Shown here: positions 51,710-59,520 of the stretch, piece by piece
Layout of the letters: each line of letters opens with the position of its first letter
Position numbering within the stretch: position 1 is the first letter of the stretch
Source: Actinomadura nitritigenes
Lineage (GTDB): Bacteria > Actinomycetota > Actinomycetes > Streptosporangiales > Streptosporangiaceae
Assembly (NCBI RefSeq): GCF_017573545.1
Contig: NZ_JAGEOK010000007.1
Location: 124,001 to 188,000, forward strand
Length of the DNA: 64,000 bases
Reading direction: 5' to 3'
Translations under genes and position numbers: made by a program
Notes under the pieces: generated by a model
What the model was told of the DNA's origin: nothing
The model's input: the letters and a program-made list of their open reading frames with translations, nothing else
The model's database searches: none

Positions 51710-51955
51710 ATGCGACTGAAGTCACTCATCGCGGCCGTCGCGCTGGGCGTCGGCCTGGCCGGCACCGGTATGGCCGCCGCCGAGGCCACCACCACCCCCA
51801 GGCCGAGCACCCCAGCGGCCTCCCCCACCCCGACCGCTCCGCCCCGCGCTCCGGCCCCGAGCACTCCACCCGGCGCTCCGGCCCCGTCCCCGTCCACGGC
51901 CCCCACCCTGCCCCCCGGCAAGGCCATCCCCAAGATGCCGAACTACACCGGCTGA
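51710..51955 (+). CDS. proline-rich exported peptide
   Basis: An 81-residue protein 23 bases after the L,D-transpeptidase gene, with GAAAGGACC upstream. Residues 1-24 (MRLKSLIAAVALGVGLAGTG) are a signal peptide; the mature part is almost only Pro, Ala, Thr, Ser (TPAASPTPTAPPRAPAPSTP) and ends KAIPKMPNYTG. It may span or decorate the wall. The kinase outer domain is similarly Pro/Ala/Ser/Thr rich. Confidence 0.7.
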   Translation: MRLKSLIAAVALGVGLAGTGMAAAEATTTPRPSTPAASPTPTAPPRAPAPSTPPGAPAPSPSTAPTLPPGKAIPKMPNYTG

Positions 51956-51965
51956 CCGCGACCAC

Positions 51966-51995
51966 GGGCCCGCACGCCTTCCGTCGTGCGGGCCC
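51966..51995 (+). terminator. terminator of the L,D-transpeptidase operon
   Basis: 11-bp perfect stem GGGCCCGCACG / CGTGCGGGCCC with an 8-base loop, 10 bases after the proline-rich gene. Confidence 0.75.
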
Positions 51996-52201
51996 GCCGC
52001 CGTCTCGTCAGGGGGGACGCCTCCGATCTCGTTCACCCAGCCCTGACGCCCGAAGGCCAGGTACTCGCCGCCGGCCGCCTTGCCGGGGACGTGCAGCCGT
52101 GCGCGCCGGCCGTACGCCCCGGGTCCGGCAATCGGCGGCCGCTGCGCGCCACCGTCCGGGGGCACGCCTTCCGAGGGCACGCCTTCCAAGGGCGCGCCGT
52201 C
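51996..52201. other. right end of the cassette, possible gene remnant and 15-bp tandem repeats
   Basis: No complete gene. On the minus strand an open frame without a plausible start reads LHVPGKAAGGEYLAFGRQGW and may be the tail of a lost gene. At 52160-52204 a 15-bp unit (GGGCACGCCTTCCGA) occurs twice and a third time in degenerate form, running straight into the 216-bp repeat. Confidence 0.45.
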
Positions 52202-53150
52202 AGAGGTCGCGGAGGAAGGCGATCAGGGCGTCGTTGACCTCGGCGGGGCGCTCCTGCTGCGTCCAGTGGCCGCATCCGGGCAGCCAGACGGTCTCGCGGA
52301 GGTTCGGCACGAAGTCGGACAGGTGCTCGACCGCGTGCATGGCGCCGGTCGCGACGAGGTCCCGGTCGCCGGCGATGTAGAGGGCGGGCGGGCTGATCGG
52401 GGCGCGGTGCCAGGCGGCGGTGAGGTCCCAGTTGCGGTCGAGGTTGCGGTACCAGTTGATCGGCCCGGTGAAGCCGCTGTCGGCGTACTCGGCCACGTAG
52501 GCGGCGATGTCCTCGGCGGTGAGCCAGCCGGGGAGCTTCTCCGGCTCGGGGCAGGCGTCCAGGACCCCGCCGCCCTCGGGCGCGATCAGCGCCGTGCCGG
52601 GACCGTCGCCGGACGCGGCGTACAGCATCCGGCGGAACGCGGCGGCGCGGTCGCGGTCGAACTCGGCCTCCGGGGCGTCCGGCTCCTGGAAGCGGACCAT
52701 GTAGAAGCCGTCGCCGAACATCCGCCGCATCGAGGCGACCGGCGGCCTGGAGCTGCGCGGGCGGTACGGCACCGACATGCCGACGACGCCGCGGACCTTG
52801 TCGGGGCGCATCTGCGCGGTGTGCCACGCGACGGGGGCGCCCCAGTCGTGCCCGACGACGACGGCACGGTCGCCGCCGAGGGCCTCGATCAGGCCGACGG
52901 CGTCGCCCACCAGGTGCAGGATCGAGTAGGCGGCGGGGTCCGCGGGGCCGCCCGTCCTGGCGTAGCCGCGCTGGTCGGGGGCGACGGCGTGGAACCCGGC
53001 GTCCGCGAGGGCGGTGAGCTGGTGACGCCAGGAGTACCAGCACTCGGGGAAGCCGTGCAGGAGCAGGACGAGCGGACCCTCGCCCGCCTCGGCGACGTGC
53101 ATCCGCAGGCCGCTCCGGGAGTCGACGAAGCGGTGCGTGATCTCGGCCAT
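52200..53150 (-). CDS. epoxide-hydrolase-type alpha/beta hydrolase
   Basis: A 316-residue hydrolase. LVLLLHGFPECWYSWRHQLT (H-G-F-P oxyanion), VAPDQRGYARTGGPADPAAY, VVVGHDWGAPVAWHTAQMRP (nucleophile Asp in G-H-D-W-G), LYIAGDRDLV and LPGCGHWTQQERPAEVNDAL (His) form a complete epoxide hydrolase set. The final 216 coding bases are duplicated 4.4 kb away beside the MerR gene. Stop TGA at 52200-52202. Confidence 0.93.
   Translation of the reverse strand: MAEITHRFVDSRSGLRMHVAEAGEGPLVLLLHGFPECWYSWRHQLTALADAGFHAVAPDQRGYARTGGPADPAAYSILHLVGDAVGLIEALGGDRAVVVGHDWGAPVAWHTAQMRPDKVRGVVGMSVPYRPRSSRPPVASMRRMFGDGFYMVRFQEPDAPEAEFDRDRAAAFRRMLYAASGDGPGTALIAPEGGGVLDACPEPEKLPGWLTAEDIAAYVAEYADSGFTGPINWYRNLDRNWDLTAAWHRAPISPPALYIAGDRDLVATGAMHAVEHLSDFVPNLRETVWLPGCGHWTQQERPAEVNDALIAFLRDL
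52202..52417. repeat. 216-bp perfect direct repeat, right copy
   Basis: The 3' end of the intact hydrolase gene, identical to 47823-48038. Left flank carries the 15-bp tandem repeats, right flank continues into the hydrolase gene. Confidence 0.95.
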
Positions 53151-53246
53151 CGGAACCCTCTCGCCGGTCAGCGGATGCCGCGCCCAACGCTAGCCTCTCT
53201 GCAAGATCGATGACGAGCACGGACGCGGCGAAGGGGCGGCACGGGG

Positions 53247-54281
53247 ATGTACGACGGGAGCCACGGGCAGGCCGCACAGGCCGGCGCCGCCGAGGAGGGC
53301 CGGGGACGGCCCGCTGTGGGGGCGGGGAACACCCTCACGATCACCTACCGGGACGCGAGCGGCGAGGAGACCTACCTCGCGAAGGTGTCCGGACCGGGGC
53401 TCCCGACCCCGTTCTGGCAGGCGTGGGAGGAACTGCAGCGGCTCGGCGTGCCCGCCGAGAGCGTGTCCGCGGTGTACTCGGAGATCGAGCCGTGCCGCCT
53501 GCCCGGCTGCTACTGCGACGTGCTGCTGCGCGACTTCGCCTTCCCGCACGCCGACGTCTCGTTCGGGCGGCCCTACGGGAAGACCAAGCGGGAGCGGGCC
53601 GCGGCCATCGCGGCGAACGCCCAGCAGGCTGCGATGATGGCGCAGCTGGTCGGGCAGCCCGCCCCGCCCGCGGCGTCGCCCGTCCCGGTGCCGGACGGGG
53701 CGGCGGCTCCCCCGCTGGACGACGCGCAGCTCGGCCGGGTCCTGGCGTCCGCGTTCGGCCCGGACGGCGTCCACCGCCACCGGCCGGACGAGCTGGAGCG
53801 CCTCGGCGTCCCGGCGGGGCCGGCGGCGACGCTCGCGGCGGCGGGCCTGCCGGCGAAGGTGCCGCACATCTTCCACGCGTGGACCGCCAAGCCCCTCGCC
53901 GAGCAGCTGCGGACCCGGCGCAGCCCCTTGCCGGACAACTCGCTGGCCACCGTGGACGTCCTCGTCAGCCTCGGCGGCGACGGACACTGCTTCCTGTGCG
54001 TGATGACGGAGGGCCCGCCGCACATCATCGGCCGGGTGTGGGCCGTCGACCCGATCACCGGGGCGACCCGGTTCGTCAACACCGGCCCCTCGCAGCTCGC
54101 ACGCTCGCTGGCCCTGCTCGCACGGGGGCGGCAGCGGATGCGAGGGCTCGACCCGTACGCAGCCGGCGCGATGGTGGAGCGGATCCAGGAGCAGCTGGCC
54201 GCCGTCGACCCGGCCGCCTTCCACGGTGAGGACCGCTGGTGGTCGCTCGTCGTCGAGCAGATGTGGAACGGACTGCTGTAA
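53247..54281 (+). CDS. deaminase-like domain fused to SUKH-4 immunity-type domain
   Basis: A 344-residue protein. Residues 28-115 resemble toxin-type nucleic-acid deaminases: SVSAVYSEIEPCRLPGCYCD has the Glu and the clustered Cys of the P-C-x4-C metal site, but no clear upstream H-A-E. After an Ala/Pro linker, residues 155-344 match SUKH-4 (RHRPDELERLGVPAGPAATL; SLGGDGHCFLCVMTEGPPHI; GRVWAVDPITGATRFVNTGP). Such fusions appear in actinomycete polymorphic toxin systems. No secretion signal or partner is seen. Confidence 0.65.
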   Translation: MYDGSHGQAAQAGAAEEGRGRPAVGAGNTLTITYRDASGEETYLAKVSGPGLPTPFWQAWEELQRLGVPAESVSAVYSEIEPCRLPGCYCDVLLRDFAFPHADVSFGRPYGKTKRERAAAIAANAQQAAMMAQLVGQPAPPAASPVPVPDGAAAPPLDDAQLGRVLASAFGPDGVHRHRPDELERLGVPAGPAATLAAAGLPAKVPHIFHAWTAKPLAEQLRTRRSPLPDNSLATVDVLVSLGGDGHCFLCVMTEGPPHIIGRVWAVDPITGATRFVNTGPSQLARSLALLARGRQRMRGLDPYAAGAMVERIQEQLAAVDPAAFHGEDRWWSLVVEQMWNGLL

Positions 54282-54361
54282 GGCCCGTCCATACCGTTCG
54301 TCACGGGATTGTGTGACGGGACCACATGGGAGCCCGTGGCGGCTCTTCATAGGTTCTGCGC

Positions 54362-55150
54362 ATGACGAGCGTGACACCCCGGCCCACCGCTTGGGCCTCC
54401 GAAGCGCTGGACCTGTCGGGGAAACGGGCCCTGGTCACCGGCGGCGCGAGCGGCATCGGCCGCGCCTGCGCCCGCCTGCTGGCCGGGGCGGGCGCCCGCG
54501 TGGTGGTGGCGGACGTGGACGGCGACGCGGCGCACGCGGCGGCGGACGAGATCGGCGGGATCCCCCTGCTCGCCGACCTCTCCGACATGGACGCGCTGGA
54601 CGGCATCGCCGCGGACGTCGACGTCCTGGTCAACAACGCGGGCGTCCAGCATGTGGCGCCGGTCCACGAGTTCCCCCCGGAGATGTTCGCGCGGATCCAG
54701 CGGCTGATGGTGGAGGCCCCGTTCCGGCTCGTCCGGGAGGCGCTTCCCGGGATGTACGAGCGGGGCTGGGGGCGGATCGTCAACATCTCGTCCGTGCACG
54801 GGCTGCGGGCCTCGCCGTTCAAGGCGGCGTACGTGACGGCCAAGCACGGGCTCGAAGGGCTGTCCAAGGTGATCGCGCTGGAGGGCGCCCCGCACGGGGT
54901 GACGTCCAACTGCGTCAACCCGTCGTACGTGCGCACGCCGCTGGTGGAGAACCAGATAGCCGACCAGGCGCGCGCGCACGGCATGGCACCGGACGAGGTC
55001 GTCGAGCGCGTCATGCTGGAGCACTCGGCGGTGAAGCGGCTGATCGAGCCGGACGAGGTGGCCTCGCTGGTCGGCTACCTGTGCTCCCCGGCCGCGTCGA
55101 TGGTGACCGGCGCGTCCCTCGCCCTCGACGGCGGCTGGACGGCTCATTGA
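54362..55150 (+). CDS. 3-hydroxybutyrate dehydrogenase (SDR)
   Basis: A 262-residue SDR: ALVTGGASGIGRACARLLAG, VLVNNAGVQHVAPVHEFPPE, NISSVHGLRASPFKAAYVTA with Lys in Y-V-T-A-K-H. NNAGVQHVAPV and the HGLRASPFK segment are typical of 3-hydroxybutyrate dehydrogenases, which make acetoacetate from storage-derived hydroxybutyrate. Two bases separate it from the next regulator gene, which may control it. Confidence 0.87.
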   Translation: MTSVTPRPTAWASEALDLSGKRALVTGGASGIGRACARLLAGAGARVVVADVDGDAAHAAADEIGGIPLLADLSDMDALDGIAADVDVLVNNAGVQHVAPVHEFPPEMFARIQRLMVEAPFRLVREALPGMYERGWGRIVNISSVHGLRASPFKAAYVTAKHGLEGLSKVIALEGAPHGVTSNCVNPSYVRTPLVENQIADQARAHGMAPDEVVERVMLEHSAVKRLIEPDEVASLVGYLCSPAASMVTGASLALDGGWTAH

Positions 55151-55152
55151 CA

Positions 55153-57045
55153 ATGGCCCGTATGACCTGCGGTGTCTTCCTCGAACTCCTCGCGCGCGAG
55201 GCGTCCCCCGTCGAGTTCGAGGGGCCGCTCGTGCAGGCGCGGGCGCAGGGCGCCTCGGCGACCGTGCTGGCGGAGCTGGAGGCGGCGAAGCTCGCCGCGC
55301 TGCGGGTCCGGTCGATCATGCGGCGGCACGCCCGGCGGGAGGCGGAGCTGGCGGCGCTGTTCGACACCGCCGGCGACCTCGCCGGGCTCCGCGACCTCGA
55401 CGCGGTGCTGGAGGCGATCACGCGGCGCGCCCGGCGGCTGCTGAACGCCGACATCGCCTACCTGACGCTGAACGACGACGAGCACGGCGAGACCTACATG
55501 CGGGTCACCGACGGGTCGGTGTCGGCGGCGTTCCGGCGGCTGCGGCTGCCGATGGGGACCGGGCTGGTGGGCCTCGTCGCGCAGACGGCGATGCCGTACA
55601 CGAGCGCGCACTACCTCGGCGACGAGCAGTTCCGGCACCGCGGGTTCATCGACTCGGCGGTGGCCGAGGAGGGCATCGTCGCGATCCTCGGCGTGCCGAT
55701 GCGGCTGGGCAGCCGCGTGATCGGGGTGCTGACGGCGGCGAACCGCAGCGAGCGCCCGTTCGACCAGGAGGAGGTCGCGCTGCTGGGGTCGCTGGCGGCG
55801 CACGCGGCCGTCGCGATCGACAACGCCCGCCTCCTGGAGGAGACGCAGACGGCGCTGGAGGAGCTGAGCGCCGCCAACGACGTCATCAAGGCGCGCAGCG
55901 AGGCCGTCGAGCAGGCGGCGCGCGCGCACGACCGGATGACGGCGGTGGTCGTCCGCGGCGGCGGCGTCGAGGACGTCGGGGCCGTCGTCACCGAGCTGCT
56001 GGGCGGGACCCTGCACGTCCTGGACGCGGACGGCCGGCACCTGGCCACGACCGGGAGCGAGTCGGCGGCCCTGAGCGACGAGGAGCTGTCCGGCGTGATG
56101 GCGTCGGCGCACTCGGCGCGCGCGCAGGGGCGCACCGTGCGGCGCGGGGACCTGTGGATCGCCTCGGTGACGACCGGCGACGAGATGCTCGGCACGCTGG
56201 TGCTGCGCACCGCCGACGAGGTGTCCGGCGCCGACCAGCGCATCCTGGAGCGGGCCGCGCTCGTGACCGCGCTGCTGGTGCTGTTCCAGCGGAGCGTCAC
56301 CGAGGCGGAGGGCCGCGTCCGGGGCGAGCTGCTCGACGACCTCCTGTCGGACCGGCACACGGACGCGGAGACCCTGGTCGTCCGGGCCCGGCGGGTGAAC
56401 GTCGACCTGAACGCGCCGCACGTGCTGCTGTGCGCCCGGTGCGAGTCGCACGACCACCGGCAGCGCGCCGCGTTCTGGGCGTCGTCGTTCGCGGCGGTCG
56501 AGCACGGCCTGGCCGCCGCGCGCGGCGACGAGATCGTCCTGCTGCTGCCCGGCGAGCGCGCGGGCGACCTGGCCCGCCGCGTCGCCAAGGAGCTCGGCGC
56601 CTCCCTCGGCCGCCCCGCGACCGTCGGCGCGGCGGGCCCGGTGCGCGGGCCGTCCGAGATCGCGGAGGCGCACCTGGAGGCGCGGCGCTGCGCGGACGCG
56701 CTGCTCGCCCTCGGCCGCCACGGCGACGGCGCCGGCGCGTCCGAGCTGGGCTTCGTCGGCCTGCTCATCGGCGACGGACGGGACGTCCCCGGCTTCCTCG
56801 GCGGCACGCTCGGGCCCGTCCTCGGCTACGACGAGCGGCGCGGCACGGCGCTCGTGCAGACGCTCGACGCCTACTTCGGCACCGGCGGCAGCCTGTCCCG
56901 GACGGCGGAGCGCCTGCACATCCACGTCAACACCGTCAGCCAGCGCCTGGAGCGCATCTCCCGCCTCCTCGGCGACGACTGGCAGTCCCCCGAACGCGCC
57001 CTGGAACTCCAGCTGGCCCTCCGCCTCCACCGCCTCTCCCGCTGA
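55153..57045 (+). CDS. GAF-domain regulator of the CdaR/PucR type
   Basis: A 630-residue protein. Residues 60-235 are a GAF domain (AELAALFDTAGDLAGLRDLD; LNADIAYLTLNDDEHGETYM; GFIDSAVAEEGIVAILGVPM), then a coiled coil, a second sensing domain (240-390) and a GGDEF-like CdaR part. The C-terminus LVQTLDAYFGTGGSLSRTAE with RLHIHVNTVSQRLERISRLL is the PucR HTH_30. It follows the hydroxybutyrate dehydrogenase by two bases, the usual pairing in actinomycetes. ATG at 55162 is an alternative. Confidence 0.88.
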   Translation: MARMTCGVFLELLAREASPVEFEGPLVQARAQGASATVLAELEAAKLAALRVRSIMRRHARREAELAALFDTAGDLAGLRDLDAVLEAITRRARRLLNADIAYLTLNDDEHGETYMRVTDGSVSAAFRRLRLPMGTGLVGLVAQTAMPYTSAHYLGDEQFRHRGFIDSAVAEEGIVAILGVPMRLGSRVIGVLTAANRSERPFDQEEVALLGSLAAHAAVAIDNARLLEETQTALEELSAANDVIKARSEAVEQAARAHDRMTAVVVRGGGVEDVGAVVTELLGGTLHVLDADGRHLATTGSESAALSDEELSGVMASAHSARAQGRTVRRGDLWIASVTTGDEMLGTLVLRTADEVSGADQRILERAALVTALLVLFQRSVTEAEGRVRGELLDDLLSDRHTDAETLVVRARRVNVDLNAPHVLLCARCESHDHRQRAAFWASSFAAVEHGLAAARGDEIVLLLPGERAGDLARRVAKELGASLGRPATVGAAGPVRGPSEIAEAHLEARRCADALLALGRHGDGAGASELGFVGLLIGDGRDVPGFLGGTLGPVLGYDERRGTALVQTLDAYFGTGGSLSRTAERLHIHVNTVSQRLERISRLLGDDWQSPERALELQLALRLHRLSR

Positions 57046-57063
57046 CGCCCCGCCCGGACCCGG

Positions 57064-57993
57064 TCAGGGCGCCGCCGTAGGGCCCGCAGGAGGACGGCCC
57101 GCCGGGAAGTGCGGCGGGACCACCTGGGCCTGGCGGGCCAGGAGATCGGTGAAGGCCGTGGTCAGACGGTCGGGCCGGGTGCGGGTATAGGCGGTCAGCG
57201 TGCGCTGGATCGGAGGGTCCGGGCGGAGCGCGGCACCGTCGAAGTCGGGCGGGATGATGTTCGCGGGCACCAGGGCGGGGCCGAGGCCGGCGGCCAGCAG
57301 GAGCGCGGCGGAGGTCTGCTCGGCGCGGACCGCGATCCGCGGCCGGAGACCCGCCTCCGCCCAGGCGCGGTCGACCAGGTCGGCCAGGCCGTTCCCCGGG
57401 GAGTAGTGCACCCACGCGCGGTCGGCGAGCTCGCCAAGGGCGAGGGTGCCGTCCGGGCTCGCGGCGAGGGGGTCATCGGCGGGCAGCACGATGGCGAACT
57501 CCTCGACGCCCAGTTCGCGGACGGGCCCCTCCCAGCCGGTCGGTGCGGGGCCGACGGCGAGGTCCGCCCGGCCTGCGGCCATCGCGGCCTGCAGGTCGTC
57601 GGTGTGCGGGTACTCGCGGAGCCGGATCCGGACCCGAGGGTGCCCCCGGCGCCAGGTGCGCAGGACCGGCGGGAGGACGCCGAGGCTGACGGAGTAGACC
57701 ACGGCGACCTCCAGCTCGCCCTCGTCCAGCCCCGCGGAGCGGCGGGCCACGGCGTCCAGCCGGGCGGCCTCGGCGAGCGCGGCGCGGGCGTGCGGCAGCA
57801 CCGCGCGGCCCAGGGGGGTGAGCCGGACGGCACGCGGGAGACGTTCGAGCAGCGGGCCGCCCAGGGCGGTCTCCAGGGCCCTGACCTGGTGGGACAGCGC
57901 GGGCTGCGTGACGTGCAGCTGTTCCGCGGCCCGGGTGAACGAGCCGGTGTCGACCACGGTGACGAGGTATTCGAGCTGCCGCAGCGTTGCCAT
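57064..57993 (-). CDS. LysR-family regulator
   Basis: A 309-residue protein: LRQLEYLVTVVDTGSFTRAA, EQLHVTQPALSHQVRALETA is the HTH; LPRAVRLTPLGRAVLPHARA the hinge; the rest is the ligand domain. It is divergent from the SDR gene at 58127, with a LysR-type dyad between them, and probably controls that cluster. Confidence 0.9.
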   Translation of the reverse strand: MATLRQLEYLVTVVDTGSFTRAAEQLHVTQPALSHQVRALETALGGPLLERLPRAVRLTPLGRAVLPHARAALAEAARLDAVARRSAGLDEGELEVAVVYSVSLGVLPPVLRTWRRGHPRVRIRLREYPHTDDLQAAMAAGRADLAVGPAPTGWEGPVRELGVEEFAIVLPADDPLAASPDGTLALGELADRAWVHYSPGNGLADLVDRAWAEAGLRPRIAVRAEQTSAALLLAAGLGPALVPANIIPPDFDGAALRPDPPIQRTLTAYTRTRPDRLTTAFTDLLARQAQVVPPHFPAGRPPAGPTAAP

Positions 57994-58000
57994 GAACAGA

Positions 58001-58019
58001 TTCTATCGCTGCGGTAGAA
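58001..58019. promoter_or_regulatory. LysR-type dyad upstream of the SDR-SnoaL-MFS cluster
   Basis: TTCTATCGCTGCGGTAGAA is an interrupted palindrome with the T-N11-A core, 8 bases from the LysR start. Confidence 0.6.
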
Positions 58020-58126
58020 AACAAGCCTTGGACTAATCGGTGCTGGTCAGGCGAGAGTTGGGGAGCGGGCGGAGAGGCGCAGGACGGTGCCTCCCGGCCG
58101 ACCCCGACCACAGAGGAGCTCTCCCC

Positions 58127-58852
58127 ATGTCCATCCTTCACAGCCCGGCTCTCGGCGGCCGGCGGCTCGTCGTCGTGGGCGCCGGCTCGCATACCGGCCG
58201 CCTGCTCGCGGGCGCCGCCTCCGCCGCCGAACTGGTCCTGGCCGGACCCGACGTCCGCAAGCTGGACAGGGCCGCCAGGGAGCTGCCCGGCCCGGCCGAG
58301 GTGATCCCGGTCGACCTCGCCGACGAACGGTCGGTCGCCGCGCTCGCGGCCGGCGCGGGCCGCTTCGACCACCTGGTCTCCACCGCCGCGATGCCCGCCA
58401 ACGGGCCGCTCGCGGAACTCGACCTCGCCGACGTGCAGCGGGCGTTCGCGGCGAAGGTGATCGGACCGCTGCTGCTCGCCAAGCACCTGGCCGGTCAGGT
58501 CGCCGAGGGCGGCTCGTTCACCTTCTTCTCCGGCGTGGCCGCCTGGCGTCCCGCCCCGGCGCGGACCGTGATGGCGACGACCAACGGCGCGCTGGCCTTC
58601 CTGGTCCAGGCGCTCGCGGTGGAGATCGCCCCCGTGCGGGTCAACGCGGTCTCGCCCGGCATCGTCGACACCGGCTCCTGGGACGGCCTCGGCCCGGGCA
58701 AGGACGCGTTCCTGCGGGGCGTCGCCGAGCGCAACCCGGCCCGCCGGGTGGGCAGCCCGGACGACCTGATCAAGGCGGTCCTCTACGCCATCGACAACCC
58801 CTACGTCACCGGGACCGTGCTGCACGTCGACGGCGGCGGCCGTCTCGCCTGA
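58127..58852 (+). CDS. atypical SDR lacking the catalytic Tyr-x3-Lys
   Basis: A 241-residue Rossmann protein. The cofactor loop reads VVVGAGSHTGRLLAGAA rather than T-G-x3-G-I-G, and the usual YSATKAAL helix is MATTNGALAFLVQALAVE, so Tyr and Lys are replaced by Met and Asn. VRVNAVSPGIVDTGSWDGLG and VTGTVLHVDGGGRLA are normal SDR parts. It may bind a nucleotide without redox activity or act on an unusual substrate. A SnoaL-like gene and an exporter follow. Confidence 0.82.
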   Translation: MSILHSPALGGRRLVVVGAGSHTGRLLAGAASAAELVLAGPDVRKLDRAARELPGPAEVIPVDLADERSVAALAAGAGRFDHLVSTAAMPANGPLAELDLADVQRAFAAKVIGPLLLAKHLAGQVAEGGSFTFFSGVAAWRPAPARTVMATTNGALAFLVQALAVEIAPVRVNAVSPGIVDTGSWDGLGPGKDAFLRGVAERNPARRVGSPDDLIKAVLYAIDNPYVTGTVLHVDGGGRLA

Positions 58853-58878
58853 CACCCGACGATCCAAGGAGAACCACC

Positions 58879-59520
58879 ATGCGTTTCCGCAATGCCGCCT
58901 CTGCCGCCGCGCTCGTCGCCGCGTTCGCCGTGGGGGCCTCCCTCGCCGGCGGGATCGCCGCCGCCTCCGAACGGGGCGAGCCCCGCGGCCATGGCCACGG
59001 TGAGCAGCACCGGCCCGCAGAGCCGCACGGCTGGCCGTGGCGGCTCGTCGACCCGTCGCCGGACCTGGTGAAGCCCGGGGCGCTCACCGTCGACCGCTCG
59101 ATCGGCGAAGAGCGCGCCCGGCTCGAGGTCCACCTGGCCCAGCGGCTGTACACCTTCTGGAACACCGGCCGGCAGGAGTACCTCGACGCCGCGGTCGACC
59201 CGGAGTTCAGGGACGAGACCCTGCCCGCCGGGCGCCCGCAGGGCCCCGCGGGGCCGGTGTTCGCCTCGAAGGGGTTCCGCGCCGCCGTCCCCGACCTGAC
59301 CTGCGAGCTCGCCGACGTCCTGGTCACCGGCGACAAGATCACCGCCCGGCTGGTCTTCCGCGGCCACTTCACCGGCACCTTCGACGGCGTGCGGGGCGAG
59401 GGCCAGAAGGTCGACTTCAACGCCATCGACATCCAGCAGGTGGGCGCCGACAGGATCGTCCGGGACTGGCACATCGAGGACAACCAGACCCTGCTCGCGC
59501 AGATGGGCGTCGACCGCTGA
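58879..59520 (+). CDS. exported SnoaL-like (ester cyclase type) protein
   Basis: A 213-residue protein with AAGGAGAACC ribosome site. Residues 1-31 (MRFRNAASAAALVAAFAVGA) are a signal peptide, then a His/Pro-rich linker (GEPRGHGHGEQHRPAEPHGW). Residues 80-213 are the NTF2-like fold: AQRLYTFWNTGRQEYLDAAV, AVPDLTCELADVLVTGDKIT, ARLVFRGHFTGTFDG, IVRDWHIEDNQTLLAQMG. It overlaps the MFS gene by TGATG. Export of this domain is unusual. Confidence 0.78.
   Translation: MRFRNAASAAALVAAFAVGASLAGGIAAASERGEPRGHGHGEQHRPAEPHGWPWRLVDPSPDLVKPGALTVDRSIGEERARLEVHLAQRLYTFWNTGRQEYLDAAVDPEFRDETLPAGRPQGPAGPVFASKGFRAAVPDLTCELADVLVTGDKITARLVFRGHFTGTFDGVRGEGQKVDFNAIDIQQVGADRIVRDWHIEDNQTLLAQMGVDR

Noticed and set aside
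51996..52189. Complete small gene at the right end of the cassette
   Set aside because: The open minus-strand frame has no credible start or ribosome site and continues antisense through the proline-rich gene; at most it is a remnant.
52160..52204. CRISPR array
   Set aside because: Only two and a half 15-bp units with no spacers; no other regularly spaced repeat array is seen in the window.
47823..52417. Insertion sequence or transposon with the 216-bp repeats as terminal repeats
   Set aside because: No transposase lies inside, the repeats are direct rather than inverted, and they are coding sequence of a host-type gene.
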